NCBI RefSeq assembly: GCF_021789315.1
Contig: NZ_CP084561.1
Span: forward strand, 4,402,001-4,466,000
Source of the DNA: Arthrobacter sp. FW305-BF8
GTDB lineage: Bacteria; Actinomycetota; Actinomycetes; Actinomycetales; Micrococcaceae
Direction: 5' to 3'
DNA: 64,000 nucleotides
Shown here one piece after another: positions 30,276 through 39,806 of this stretch (its first letter is position 1; each line of letters begins with the position of its first letter). The position numbers were made by a program, and so were the translations under genes. Below the pieces are notes generated by a model. It did no database searches. It had not been told where the DNA came from and saw only the letters and a list, made by a program, of their open reading frames with translations.

Positions 30276-32929
30276 GGCGATACCGACAGTTGCGGAGCTC
30301 CCTCAGCCGAAGCCACGTCGCAGCTGAAGGAGTGCGTCCCGGACCCAACCTCCACTGCCGCCGAGCCGCCCGGCAGGTGCACCGAGGCCGTGCAGCCGGC
30401 AGGGACCGTGAGGGACAGGGCGAAGGTGCGGCCGTCGTGCTCCCAGCGCACCGCCGCCTCGCCGTACGGCGTCTCGTGCCGGGCGGCTGCCCAGGTCAGA
30501 CCGCTGCCGGGCAGAGGCCGGACCAGCAGTTTCCGGCCGGCGAGATCAGCGGGGGCGAGGCCGGCGACAGTGCGGTGCATCCAGTCGGCCACAGCGCCGA
30601 GCGCGTAGTGGTTGAAGGAGGTCATGTCGCCGGAGTTGATGGTGCCGTCCGGGAGCATGGAGTCCCAGCGTTCCCAGATGGTGGTGGCGCCCATCGTGAC
30701 GGGGTACAACCAGGACGGGCACTCGGTCTGCAGCAGCAGGCGGTAGGCCGCCTCCACCTGGCCCTCGTCGCTCAGCGCGTCGGTGACCAGCGGTGTCCCG
30801 ACGAAGCCGGTGGCGATCCGGTAGCCGTCGGCGGCCACGGTTTCGGCCAGCCGTTCGCCGGCTGCGGAGTGCTCCTCCGGCTCGAGCAGCCCGAAGCGCA
30901 GGGCCAGCGCGTAGGAGGTCTGCGTGGCGGGCCGGAGGCTGCCGTCGTCGGCAATGTACTGCTTGCGGAAAACGGCCCGCGCCTGGCGGGCCACCTCGGC
31001 GAGGCGGACGGCTTCGCCGTCCTCGCCCAGCAGGTCCGCCGCCTGCGACGCGATCGACGCCGAGTAGGCCAGGTAGGCCTGGGCCACCAGCTGCCAGGGG
31101 GTCCTGGCGGCGCCGGGATTGTTCGGCGGCGCCGCCGGATCCAGCCAGTCGCCGAACTGGAAGCCCTGCTCGAAGCGCAGCTCCGGGCCGGCGGCGTCTG
31201 CCGCTGCGGCGAGCCACGCCACCATGCCGGGCAGCTGCCGGCTCAGGAACTCAAGGTCTCCCGTCTGGCGGTACATCACCCAGGGAACCAGCACCGCGGC
31301 GTCACCCCAGGCGGCCATCACGGGACGGGTGGGGAACGGTGGCATGTCGTTGACCACCTCGGGGACCACCAGCGGCGGCGGCCCGTCCGTTCCCTGTTCA
31401 GCGGCCAGGTCCTTGAGCCAGGACGTGGTGAAGCCGGGAATCCGGTAGAGGAAGGAGGCGGTGGGCGCGAACACCTGGAAGTCGCCCGTCCAGCCCAGCC
31501 GTTCGTTGCGCTGCGGGCAGTCGGTGGGCACATCCACGAAGTTCCCGCGCATGCCCCACACCACGTTGCTGTGCAGCTGGTTCAGCATCGGCTCGGAGCA
31601 CTCAAAGAAGCCGGTGCGCTTAAGGTCTGAATGGACCACGACGGCGGTGAAGGCTTCCGGGTCCAGCTCACCGGGCCAGCCGCTCACCTCGGCGTAGCGG
31701 AAGCCGTGAATGGTGAATTCGGGCGCCCAGACTTCTTCTTCCGTTCCGGAGCCGCGGAGGATATAGGTATCCGTCTGGATGGCTGTCCGCAGCGGCCGCA
31801 TGCCGAGTTCGCCGTGCTCCAGCACCTCGGCGTGCCGCAGCACCACTTCCGTGCCGGCCTCGCCGCGTACGCTGAACCGGACATGGCCAACGAGGTTCTG
31901 GCCGAAGTCCAGGATGGTCTTTCCGGACGGCGTGGTCAGCATTTCGCGTACGGGCAGCTCCTCGGTGGCGCGGACCGCGGGCCCGTCGGGTGCCACCAGG
32001 AGCGCTGTGTCGAAGTGGCCGACGACGGCGGGCTCCAGCCGGGCGCCGCCCTCACCGGCCGCCGAGGCTCCAGCTCCGGCTCCGGCTCCCGCTCCGGCCC
32101 ACCCGGCGTCGGCCAGCCGCGCGTCGTACGTTTCCCCCTCGTAGAGGCCGGCGGCCACAACGGGGCCGCGGCCGGCCAGCCACGAGTCATCGGTACCCAG
32201 CACGGTGAGCTGCCCGTCGGCGTCGCGCAGTTCCAGCTGGCCGATCACGCCGGTTCGGTTTCCATACGTATTGCGCTTCTCCTGGAAGCCGAGCTGGCCG
32301 CGCCACCAGCCGTCGGCCACCTCGAAGCCGATCACGTTGGTGCCCTGCCGGAGGTATTCGGCGACGTCGTAGGCCTGGTACCGGAGGCGGTGGTGGTAGC
32401 TGGTCCAGCCGGGGGCGAGGAGGTCCCGGCCCACGCGCCGGCCGTTGATGGACGCGACGTAGATGCCGTGCGCACTGGCGTACAGGCGTGCGGAGGCCAC
32501 CGGGCCGGTGACTTCGAAGGTGCGGCTGAGGCGGGCCGCCGGTTCGGGTGCCACGCTGTCGTCTTCCCAGCCGGGGCGGATCATCGCTGCCTGCCAGTCT
32601 GCTCCGTCCAGCAATCCGGCCTCCACCCAGGCGACCGGGCTCCAGGCGGAGGGCCCGGCGTCGTCATTGCCCCAGACCCGGACCCGGGCCGCGACGCGCT
32701 CACGGCTGGCCAGCGGCGCCGCCGGCCAGGGCTGCAGGAGCTGCTCGGCGGAGTCAATGCGCCCGTAGCTGACCAGGGTGCCCTCGGCCGGGCCCAGCTC
32801 CAGTTCGTAGGCCGTCTGCACCCAGCCCGGCGCGTCGGTGCGGACCTGCCAGGACAGCCGCGGCCGGTCCTCACCAATGCCGAAGGGCTCCTCATGGTGC
32901 TCGAAGCGGAGGGCGGAAGGGGTGGTCAT
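30272..32929 (-). CDS. Alpha-L-rhamnosidase (GH78)
   Basis: An 885-residue GH78 enzyme that removes terminal rhamnose from glycosides such as rutin, naringin or hesperidin. N-terminal Ig-like and jelly-roll domains (SASAHGIYVASINGRRVG, residues about 150-170) precede the (alpha/alpha)6 catalytic domain with NFVDVPTDCPQRNERLGWTGD and the acidic WLDPAAP/GATTIWERWDS motifs. I prefer ATG 32929 because AGGAG lies 8 bases upstream; ATG 32956 is nine codons earlier. No signal peptide is visible, so it acts inside the cell on imported glycoside. It sits between two hydrolases in the ABC operon. Confidence 0.9.
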   Translation of the reverse strand: MTTPSALRFEHHEEPFGIGEDRPRLSWQVRTDAPGWVQTAYELELGPAEGTLVSYGRIDSAEQLLQPWPAAPLASRERVAARVRVWGNDDAGPSAWSPVAWVEAGLLDGADWQAAMIRPGWEDDSVAPEPAARLSRTFEVTGPVASARLYASAHGIYVASINGRRVGRDLLAPGWTSYHHRLRYQAYDVAEYLRQGTNVIGFEVADGWWRGQLGFQEKRNTYGNRTGVIGQLELRDADGQLTVLGTDDSWLAGRGPVVAAGLYEGETYDARLADAGWAGAGAGAGAGASAAGEGGARLEPAVVGHFDTALLVAPDGPAVRATEELPVREMLTTPSGKTILDFGQNLVGHVRFSVRGEAGTEVVLRHAEVLEHGELGMRPLRTAIQTDTYILRGSGTEEEVWAPEFTIHGFRYAEVSGWPGELDPEAFTAVVVHSDLKRTGFFECSEPMLNQLHSNVVWGMRGNFVDVPTDCPQRNERLGWTGDFQVFAPTASFLYRIPGFTTSWLKDLAAEQGTDGPPPLVVPEVVNDMPPFPTRPVMAAWGDAAVLVPWVMYRQTGDLEFLSRQLPGMVAWLAAAADAAGPELRFEQGFQFGDWLDPAAPPNNPGAARTPWQLVAQAYLAYSASIASQAADLLGEDGEAVRLAEVARQARAVFRKQYIADDGSLRPATQTSYALALRFGLLEPEEHSAAGERLAETVAADGYRIATGFVGTPLVTDALSDEGQVEAAYRLLLQTECPSWLYPVTMGATTIWERWDSMLPDGTINSGDMTSFNHYALGAVADWMHRTVAGLAPADLAGRKLLVRPLPGSGLTWAAARHETPYGEAAVRWEHDGRTFALSLTVPAGCTASVHLPGGSAAVEVGSGTHSFSCDVASAEGAPQLSVSP

Positions 32930-32958
32930 CGGGGTGGCTCCTGTAGAGGTTGTCATGG

Positions 32959-33930
32959 CTAAGTGAGTTCCTTCGTGAAGAAGGACACTGCGGTTTCGAG
33001 GAGGCCGCCCACCTTGTCCTCGGCGAAGAAGAAGGCGTGGTCACCGCCCTCGACGGTGATGAGTTCCTGCCGGGCGCCCGCCTGGGCCAGCGCATCGGCG
33101 AGAAGTTCGCTCTGGGACAGCGGAACCAGACCGTCGCTGTCGCCGTGGATGAGCAGGAAGGGCGGCGCATCCGGAGTGACGTAGGCCAGCGGGCTGGCAG
33201 CGTCCAGCAGGGCCGGGTCGTGGGAGTTGCCCACCAGCATGGGACCGGGCTCCAGCGAGACGCCCTCCGGTACGGCCGCCAGCAGCGGCCCGGTCATGAA
33301 GTCGCCAATATCCTCCAGCCGGGGCATGTGGGTCAGCGAGGAGACGCCGTAGAAGTCGACGACGGCACCCACCGAGCTGGGCTTCCCCTGTACGCCCAGG
33401 CCTCCCTCGAGGTCCGCGCGGTTGTCCGTCAGGCCGAGCAGCGCGGCGAGGTGGCCGCCCGCGGACTCGCCCCAGGCGCCGATGCGTCCGGGATCGATGC
33501 CCAGCACGTCGGCGTGGTGCCGGAGGTACCGGACGGCGGCCTTGATGTCGTGGAGCTGGGCGGGGAACGGCGCCTCCAGGGCATGCCGGTAATCCACCGT
33601 GGCGCACGCGATGCCGGCCTCGTTCAGGAGGCGGAACACTGAATCGGGTTCGTACGTCGGCGGCAGTTCGCGGCGGTCGCCGAGCTGGAAGGCTCCGCCG
33701 TGGATCCACACCACCACCGGGACCGGGCCGCCGCCGGTGTTGCGCGGGAGCCAGATGTCCATGGAGAGGCGGCGGAAGCCGACGGCGATCGCGTAGTTGA
33801 GCTCACGGTGCACCAGCGAGTGCCCGGAGACTTCCTCGGGCGTCCCGGGCGTCTGGAAGGCGGGGAACGGCGGCGGGGCGGGCATGCGGCGGGTAGTTGC
33901 TTCTTCAGCCGTCACGGTTTCCGGGGTCAC
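32959..33930 (-). CDS. Alpha/beta hydrolase (BD-FAE/HSL-like esterase)
   Basis: A 323-residue esterase with VWIHGGAFQLG (oxyanion hole, about residue 80), AWGESAGGHLAALLG (nucleophile elbow), and IHGDSDGLVP with EGGDHAFFF as acid and His regions. GTG 33930 follows AAGGAG by six bases; an upstream in-frame start at 34038 would run into the ABC gene. It resembles the esterase at 28266 and is probably a paralogue. Position between transporter and rhamnosidase implies deacylation of the imported glycoside or aglycone. Confidence 0.82.
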   Translation of the reverse strand: MTPETVTAEEATTRRMPAPPPFPAFQTPGTPEEVSGHSLVHRELNYAIAVGFRRLSMDIWLPRNTGGGPVPVVVWIHGGAFQLGDRRELPPTYEPDSVFRLLNEAGIACATVDYRHALEAPFPAQLHDIKAAVRYLRHHADVLGIDPGRIGAWGESAGGHLAALLGLTDNRADLEGGLGVQGKPSSVGAVVDFYGVSSLTHMPRLEDIGDFMTGPLLAAVPEGVSLEPGPMLVGNSHDPALLDAASPLAYVTPDAPPFLLIHGDSDGLVPLSQSELLADALAQAGARQELITVEGGDHAFFFAEDKVGGLLETAVSFFTKELT

Positions 33931-33971
33931 TCGGCACTCCTTGAAGTCTTGTGGTTGGTGGTCAAAGCGGT

Positions 33972-34979
33972 TCAGGCGTAGTGGCAGGCGACGTCGGACT
34001 GGCCCACCGTGCGCAGGGCAGGGCGTTCGGCGGTGCACAGGTCGGTGGCGAGCGGGCAGCGCTGGCTGAAGGGGCAGCCGCCTGCCGAGGCGGCCACGGC
34101 GGCGGCCGTCCGGACGCCGAGCGACTCGCGTACCTTCCGCCGTTTGGCCTGCTCCGCGGGACGTGGCACCGGGGACGCCGCAACCAGGGCCTGGGTGAAC
34201 GGGTGCCTCGGGTTTTCGGTGACAGCGGCGGCCGGCCCTGCCTCCATGACCTGGCCGCGGTAGAGCACCACCACGCGCTGCGCCAGGAACTGCACCACCG
34301 CGATGTCGTGCGCGATGAACAGGTAGCTCAGGCCGCGCTCATCCCGCAGGTCGGCGAGGAGGTTCAGCACCTGGGCCTGGGTGGAGAGGTCCAGGGCGCT
34401 CACCGCCTCGTCGCAGACCACGAGCTGCGGTTCGCAGATCAGGGCACGCGCCACAGAGATGCGCTGGCGCTGGCCGCCGGAGAACTGGCTGGGGTACCGG
34501 TCCACGGCGTCGCGGGGAAGCCCCACCCGTTCCAGCATGTCCCCGGCCCGGGTCCGTGCCTCTGCGGCCGCGACGCCGCGGACCCGCAGCGGTTCGGCCA
34601 GCGAGGCCCCGATGGTCTTCCGCGGGTTGAGTGACGAGTTAGGATCCTGGAAGACGGCCCGCAAATCGCCGCCGAGTTCCTGCCGGCGGGTGGAGCTGGC
34701 ATGGGTGATGTCGCTGCCTTGGAAGCTGATGGAGCCGCCGAACACGTTCTGCAGGCCCAGGATTGCCTTGCCGATGGTGGACTTCCCGGAACCGGACTCC
34801 CCCACCAGGCCGACGGTTTCGCCGGGGCGGATGGTGAAGCTCACGCCGTCCACCGCGGCCGGGGCCGAGGCTGCCTTGCGGCCGCGGCCGTAGCGGACCG
34901 TTAGGTTCTTGACCTCCAGCATGGCGGGGGCGGGCAGCAGAGCTTCGGCGTCCTGGCGTTCTACGGTGCTGATGCTCAT
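33972..34979 (-). CDS. ABC transporter ATP-binding protein (OppF/DppF type)
   Basis: A 335-residue ATPase with Walker A GESGSGKST (about residue 65), Q-loop VFQDPNSSLNP, signature FSGGQRQR and Walker B LVVCDEAVSALD. The C-terminal oligopeptide-transporter extension includes the Cys cluster CPFSQRCPLATDLC, typical of OppD/OppF proteins with an iron-sulfur site. The start overlaps the upstream fused permease-ATPase stop (ATGA). It completes a peptide-type importer that here probably carries glycosides. Confidence 0.92.
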   Translation of the reverse strand: MSISTVERQDAEALLPAPAMLEVKNLTVRYGRGRKAASAPAAVDGVSFTIRPGETVGLVGESGSGKSTIGKAILGLQNVFGGSISFQGSDITHASSTRRQELGGDLRAVFQDPNSSLNPRKTIGASLAEPLRVRGVAAAEARTRAGDMLERVGLPRDAVDRYPSQFSGGQRQRISVARALICEPQLVVCDEAVSALDLSTQAQVLNLLADLRDERGLSYLFIAHDIAVVQFLAQRVVVLYRGQVMEAGPAAAVTENPRHPFTQALVAASPVPRPAEQAKRRKVRESLGVRTAAAVAASAGGCPFSQRCPLATDLCTAERPALRTVGQSDVACHYA

Positions 34980-36991
34980 GCCATGTCCTTTTCAACGATC
35001 TCGAGTACGCGGTGCGTGGGCACTTCGGTGGCAACCCATTCAAGGCCCTCCACGGCCAGCTCGTCCGCCTTGACGCAGCGGACCTCGCCGTCCTCCGAGC
35101 CGGAGGGCAGCAGCGGCACCGGGGTTGTGCAGGCGGAGCCGGCGAACTGACAGCGGGCGGCGAAGCGGCAGCCGGTGGGCCAGTCCTTGGGCTGCGGGAC
35201 CTGACCCTTGATGGTGGCCAGCCGTTCCGGCATGTCGGAGGCGGTGTTGGCGTGCGGGTCGGCCGCCAGCAGCGCGAGGGTGTACGGGTGGCGCGGGTTG
35301 TCCAGGATGCCGGCGGTCCGGCCGCTCTCCACCACCTGGCCCGCGTACATGACGGCGACGTTGTCGCAGATGTCCGCGACCACTCCGAGGTCGTGGGTCA
35401 CCATCACCACGGACATGCCGGTGTCCTTCACCAGCGAGCGCAGCAGCGAGAGGATCTCGGCCTGCACCGTGACGTCGAGGGCGGTGGTGGGTTCGTCGGC
35501 CACCAGCAGCCGCGGCTTGCCGGAGAGGGCCAGCGCGATGGCCACACGCTGGGCCATGCCGCCGGAGATCTGGTGCGGGTACGCCTTGAGGATGCGCCCG
35601 GCGTCGACGATGCCCACCTTTTCCAAGAGGCCCAGCGCCTGGGCCCGGGCTTCGGCCTTTCCGGCCTTCCCCAGCCGGCGGATGGCGGCGGTCAGCTGGT
35701 AACCCACGGTGAACATGGGGTCCAGGGCCCGCATCGGCTCCTGCGAGATGAGAGCGATGTCGCGGCCCCGGATGTCCTCCAGGTCCTTCTCGGTGGCCGA
35801 CGCGAGGTTCCTGCCGTTCCAGAGGATCTGGCCGCCGGTGACCGAAACGCCGGATGGCAGCAGCCCGAGCAGGGACAGCGCGGTCATCGTCTTGCCGCAG
35901 CCGGATTCGCCGACGAGCCCCAGCACAGTGCCCGGTGCCACGTCGAAGGTGACGTCCGTGACCAGCGGGGTGCCTCCGTCGACCCCTACGGAGAGGCCGC
36001 GGACGCTGAGCCAGCCGGCAGCGGGCAGGCTTTCGACGGCGGGTGCGGCGGCCGCGGCAGCTGCCGCATCGGCGGCGCGCTTGCGCCGGATGGCCGCCGA
36101 GGGCAGGTGTGATGCGGCGGCGTTCGGGGACTTGCCCAGGGCGTTGCCGATCGCGTTGGCGGAAAGGACAGTCAGGGCCAGCACCGCGCCGCTGGGAACC
36201 ATGAGCCAGGGCGCGTCGTAGACGTGCTGGGAGGCGCTCTGGATCATGCCGCCCCAGCTCGGCTCGGGAATGGGTGGGCCGAAGCCGATGAACGCCAGGC
36301 CCGCCTGGATCAGTATGCCGACGGCGAAGATCAGGGCCGACTGCACCACGATGGTGTTGGTCAGTCCAGGGAGCACGTGGCGGACGCTGATGCCCAGCGT
36401 GCCGACGCCGTCGACCTTCGCCGCGTCCACGTAGAGCTGGGACTGCAGCGACTTGGCCTGGCCCAGCATCACCCGGTAGATGCCGGCCGACATGAGGACG
36501 CCGAGGATGGCCATAATCAGCGGGATGTTCGTCCCCACGGCTCCGATGACGGCCAGGATGATGACGGTGCCGGGCAGCGACATCATGATTTCGGTGACCC
36601 TGCTGATGACCCCTTCGGCGCGGTCGCCGGCGGCAGCGGCGGCCATGGCCAGGATGGTCCCAAGCCCGACGCCGACAAGCACCGTGATGAACGACGTCCC
36701 CAGGGTTCCGGCGGCTGAGGCGAAAATACGGCTGAGCAGGTCACGGCCGAGTTCGTCCGCGCCCAGCCAGTGGGCGGCGGTGGGGCCGGAGAGGACGGCT
36801 GTGAAGTCCTGGTCCTCGGTCTTGTACGGCAGCCACCAGGATGCGGTGAGGGAAGCGGCCACCAAGGCGGCGAGCCAGACTGTGCCGGCCAGGCCACCGG
36901 GGGAGGCGAGGAGCCGGTGCCCGGAGAACTTAGCCAGGGCGGTCTTCCGCGGGGCTGCAGTGGGTGCAATGGGTGCAATGGAGGGGATCAT
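34976..36991 (-). CDS. Fused ABC permease and ATP-binding protein (DppC-DppD type)
   Basis: A 671-residue fusion. Residues 1-290 form an OppC/DppC-like permease: about six membrane helices and the permease loop YVDAAKVDGVGTLGISVRHVLPG. An Ala-rich linker (about 315-335) joins it to an ATPase with Walker A GESGCGKTM (about 370), signature ISGGMAQRVA, Walker B LLVADEPTTALD and the C-terminal Cys motif CRFAARCQFAGSAC. Permease and ATPase are usually separate genes; fusions of this order occur sporadically in actinobacteria. Overlaps both neighbours by ATGA. Confidence 0.92.
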   Translation of the reverse strand: MIPSIAPIAPTAAPRKTALAKFSGHRLLASPGGLAGTVWLAALVAASLTASWWLPYKTEDQDFTAVLSGPTAAHWLGADELGRDLLSRIFASAAGTLGTSFITVLVGVGLGTILAMAAAAAGDRAEGVISRVTEIMMSLPGTVIILAVIGAVGTNIPLIMAILGVLMSAGIYRVMLGQAKSLQSQLYVDAAKVDGVGTLGISVRHVLPGLTNTIVVQSALIFAVGILIQAGLAFIGFGPPIPEPSWGGMIQSASQHVYDAPWLMVPSGAVLALTVLSANAIGNALGKSPNAAASHLPSAAIRRKRAADAAAAAAAAPAVESLPAAGWLSVRGLSVGVDGGTPLVTDVTFDVAPGTVLGLVGESGCGKTMTALSLLGLLPSGVSVTGGQILWNGRNLASATEKDLEDIRGRDIALISQEPMRALDPMFTVGYQLTAAIRRLGKAGKAEARAQALGLLEKVGIVDAGRILKAYPHQISGGMAQRVAIALALSGKPRLLVADEPTTALDVTVQAEILSLLRSLVKDTGMSVVMVTHDLGVVADICDNVAVMYAGQVVESGRTAGILDNPRHPYTLALLAADPHANTASDMPERLATIKGQVPQPKDWPTGCRFAARCQFAGSACTTPVPLLPSGSEDGEVRCVKADELAVEGLEWVATEVPTHRVLEIVEKDMA

Positions 36992-37929
36992 GAGGCACGC
37001 AACTTCGGGTCAAGGAATTTGGTGGCGAGTTCGAGGACCAGGTTCACGGCAACCACCACAACCGTGGCGATGACCACCACGCCCTGGACTGCCGGGGCGT
37101 CATGGGTGTTGACCGAGGACTGGACTGCCTGGCCGAGGCCCGGCATCGCGAACAGCTGCTCCGCGATAACGGAGCCGCCGAACAGGCCGATGAACTGCAG
37201 CGCAATGCCGGCAACGATGGGCAGGCTGGCGTAGCGCAGCGCGTGGACGTAGAGGATCTTCCACGTGGGGGTGGCCGTGGCCCGCAGGGTACGGATGTGT
37301 TCCTGCTGGAGGGCCTCAAGCATGGAGGCCCTGGTCTGCCGGGCGATGAAGGCCGCCCCGCCGGCGGCGAGGGTGATGACGGGCAAAGCCAGGGACAGCG
37401 CCCAGTCCTGCGGCGAGACCTCGAAGGGAACGTAGCCGGTGGCGGGAAACACCGACGACTGGACGGCGAACAGGTAGACGAAGATGATGCCGATCCAGAA
37501 GGCGGGGAGTGCCACCAGGAGACCGACCACGCCGCCCACAATGCGGTCTGCCAGGCCGCCGCGTACGGCTGCGGTGACGCCCAGTCCGATCCCGAGGACG
37601 GCGCTGAGCACCGAGGCGCCCGCGGCAAGTGATGCCGTGACCGGAAGGCGGCTGGCGAGGTCGGCGCTCACCGACCTTCCGTCAATCAGGGAGGTCCCGA
37701 GGTTGCCCTGGACGGCGTCGCCGAGCCAGCGGAAGAACTGGACCGCGAGGGGATCATTCCAGCCGAGCCGCTGGTTGACCTCGTCGATGGCTTCCTGCGC
37801 CGCGCCTGCGCCGAGCGACACGGCGCCCGGGCTGCCGGGCATGGCGTGGACCAGCAGGAATGCCAGCACCGCGACCACCAGCACGGTGGCGAACGCCATC
37901 AGCAGGCGCTTGGCGATGAACATTGCCAT
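36988..37929 (-). CDS. ABC transporter permease (DppB/OppB type)
   Basis: A 313-residue membrane protein with an N-terminal helix (FIAKRLLMAFATVLVVAVLA), a periplasmic-side loop, and five further helices. The permease motif is QEHIRTLRATATPTWKILYVHALR. ATG 37929 has a GGAGG site seven bases upstream. It forms the membrane channel with the fused permease-ATPase and is separated from the binding-protein gene by a strong hairpin. Confidence 0.92.
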   Translation of the reverse strand: MAMFIAKRLLMAFATVLVVAVLAFLLVHAMPGSPGAVSLGAGAAQEAIDEVNQRLGWNDPLAVQFFRWLGDAVQGNLGTSLIDGRSVSADLASRLPVTASLAAGASVLSAVLGIGLGVTAAVRGGLADRIVGGVVGLLVALPAFWIGIIFVYLFAVQSSVFPATGYVPFEVSPQDWALSLALPVITLAAGGAAFIARQTRASMLEALQQEHIRTLRATATPTWKILYVHALRYASLPIVAGIALQFIGLFGGSVIAEQLFAMPGLGQAVQSSVNTHDAPAVQGVVVIATVVVVAVNLVLELATKFLDPKLRAS

Positions 37930-37954
37930 GGGAAGACCTCCATTGGTCAGGTGT

Positions 37955-37994
37955 CCGGCCGGACGTCTTCCGTGCGGGGAAGACGTCCGGCCGG
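37955..37994 (-). terminator. Attenuating hairpin after the binding-protein gene
   Basis: A perfect 17-bp stem (37955-37971 with 37978-37994, loop GTGCGG) lies in the 73-bp gap between the substrate-binding gene and the permease. Such hairpins commonly protect or terminate part of the message so the binding protein is made in excess. No long T run follows. Confidence 0.7.
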
Positions 37995-38002
37995 TGGATG
38001 GA

Positions 38003-39559
38003 TCAGTTGGTGGGGGCGTAAGAGGAGAGCAGCGGGTAGGCGTTGGTACCGGCGAACTTCACCTGCTGGACCTTCTTGGTGTTGTAGCCCTGGTTGGTGA
38101 GGGACTCGTAGAGCGGGATCATCCAGCCGGATTCCACCAGGCGCGTGTTCAGCTTGGTCAGCGCGGTCTTCTTTGCGGCGTCGTCCTTCGCGGCTGCTGC
38201 CTCGCCGGTGGCGGCGCTCAACTGCTCGTCAGTGGCCTTCTGCACGTTGGTGAATCCGTTCAGGACCACGCCGTACATCAGGCCCACCGGGTTGTCCCAG
38301 CCGAGTGCGGCGTAACCGAGTGGTGTGGTGGCCACTGCGGCGAAGGCTTCGTCCGTAGAGCTGGCCATCTTGATGTTCATCTTGATTCCGACGGCGGACA
38401 GGTCCTTCTGGACGGCCTGCAGGTCGGTCTGGGTTTCGGCGCTGCCCACAATGGTGAACTCGAAGCCGTTGGCGTAGCCGGCCTCAGCCAGGAGGCTCGT
38501 GGCCTTGGCCGGGTCGTAGGCGAACCGGGTGTTCAGTTCCTCGGTGTACCCGGCCGAATCCTTTGGCAGGGCGTTCCACGCCGCAATGTCCCCCTTGTGC
38601 AGGGCATCCACGAGGGCCTGGCGGTTGATGGCGTACTGGAATGCCTGGCGGACCTTCTCCTTGGCAAAGGCCGGGGAGGTCTTGCCGATCTTGTCGAAGG
38701 AGACCATGGTGTGCAGGGTTCCACCGATCTGGGACACACCGAGACCCTTGGACTTGGCGAAGTCAACCGTCGGCGAGGTGAGCGCCGCGACGTCGGCCTG
38801 GCCGGAAACCAGCGCGTTGGCGCGGGCCTGGGGGTCCTGGATGACGGTGAAGGTGATCTTCTTGTAGGGGTACTTGGCGGCATCCGAGTACTTCTCATTC
38901 TTGGTGAACACGTACTTGTTGCCCTTCACCGTCCCGGTGGCGTCAAGGGTGTAGGGGCCCGAGCCGTCCGGGGTGGCGGCGAGGCTGGCGCTCTTGGCGG
39001 TGGCCGTCTTGCCGACGATCATGCCCATGGTGCCGGTGAGGTTCTTTTCGAATCCTGGCTGCGGCTTAGCGAACTTGATGGCCACCTTCATGGGGGTGAC
39101 CGCGGTCACCGAGGTCATTTCCTGCGCGGCGCCCTTGGTAATCGCCGAGTAGGCACTGAGCGCCGGGTCGCTGCGGCGGTCGAGGTTCGCCTTGACCAGT
39201 GCCGCGTCCATGGTGGAGCCGTCCGTGAAGGTGACGCCCTCCTTGAGGGTCAGCGTCAGGAGCGTGTTGTCCGCGCTGTAGCTGAACTCCTTGGCCAGGC
39301 CCGGTGCCACGGAACCGTCCGGCTGCAGGGTCATGAGGTTCTCGTAAAGGCCTTCGAAGAACTGGCGCTGCGCGTCGGCAACTCGCAGCGGATCGAACCC
39401 GAAGGAGGCCGAGTCGCTGTCCACCGCGATGGTCAGGGCGTCCTTGTTCACGGTGGATGCCGCCTGGGTCCCGCCGCCGCAGGCGGTGAGCGAGCTCATG
39501 AGGAGCACACCGGCCAGGACGGCCGCGCTCCGGCGGGCAGGGGTGGAAAGAAGTTTCAT
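38003..39559 (-). CDS. ABC transporter substrate-binding lipoprotein (DppA/OppA type)
   Basis: A 518-residue SBP_bac_5 lipoprotein. Residues 1-27 are a lipoprotein signal with lipobox LTAC (Cys about 27), followed by the family body including FFEGLYENLMTLQPDGSVAPGLA and VRQAFQYAINRQALVDAL. Members bind peptides, nickel, or oligosaccharides and glycosides. The operon holds GH78, esterase and IclR genes and no peptidase, so a plant glycoside is the likely ligand; this is inference. Confidence 0.9.
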   Translation of the reverse strand: MKLLSTPARRSAAVLAGVLLMSSLTACGGGTQAASTVNKDALTIAVDSDSASFGFDPLRVADAQRQFFEGLYENLMTLQPDGSVAPGLAKEFSYSADNTLLTLTLKEGVTFTDGSTMDAALVKANLDRRSDPALSAYSAITKGAAQEMTSVTAVTPMKVAIKFAKPQPGFEKNLTGTMGMIVGKTATAKSASLAATPDGSGPYTLDATGTVKGNKYVFTKNEKYSDAAKYPYKKITFTVIQDPQARANALVSGQADVAALTSPTVDFAKSKGLGVSQIGGTLHTMVSFDKIGKTSPAFAKEKVRQAFQYAINRQALVDALHKGDIAAWNALPKDSAGYTEELNTRFAYDPAKATSLLAEAGYANGFEFTIVGSAETQTDLQAVQKDLSAVGIKMNIKMASSTDEAFAAVATTPLGYAALGWDNPVGLMYGVVLNGFTNVQKATDEQLSAATGEAAAAKDDAAKKTALTKLNTRLVESGWMIPLYESLTNQGYNTKKVQQVKFAGTNAYPLLSSYAPTN

Positions 39560-39735
39560 GTGGTGCGCCTTTGCATTCTCGATGACGAACGGGAATCAAC
39601 ATCTGGGGGCCGGGGCCCGCCGCGGTCGGCATCGACCACATCACGGGCCGTTCGGTCGGCGCCCTCTCGTCAGATGGCTTCCGGTGACCGGCTTCTTCAA
39701 GAATCCTTTGGACCGCCTCACTGGCCACACGGGAA

Positions 39736-39759
39736 TTTCATTGGTTGAAACGATATTGT
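39736..39759. promoter_or_regulatory. Operator box and iclR promoter between ABC operon and iclR
   Basis: TTTCATTGGTTGAAA (39736-39750) is the exact reverse complement of the box at 23020. A TATTGT -10 for the plus-strand iclR gene starts three bases after it (39754-39759), so a bound regulator would overlap the polymerase site. The 247-bp region is the shared control region of the ABC operon and the IclR gene. Confidence 0.65.
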
Positions 39760-39806
39760 GGTGCTGGTCACTCGGCAGCTGAACGGGTCGATAACAAAAT
39801 GAAGGG

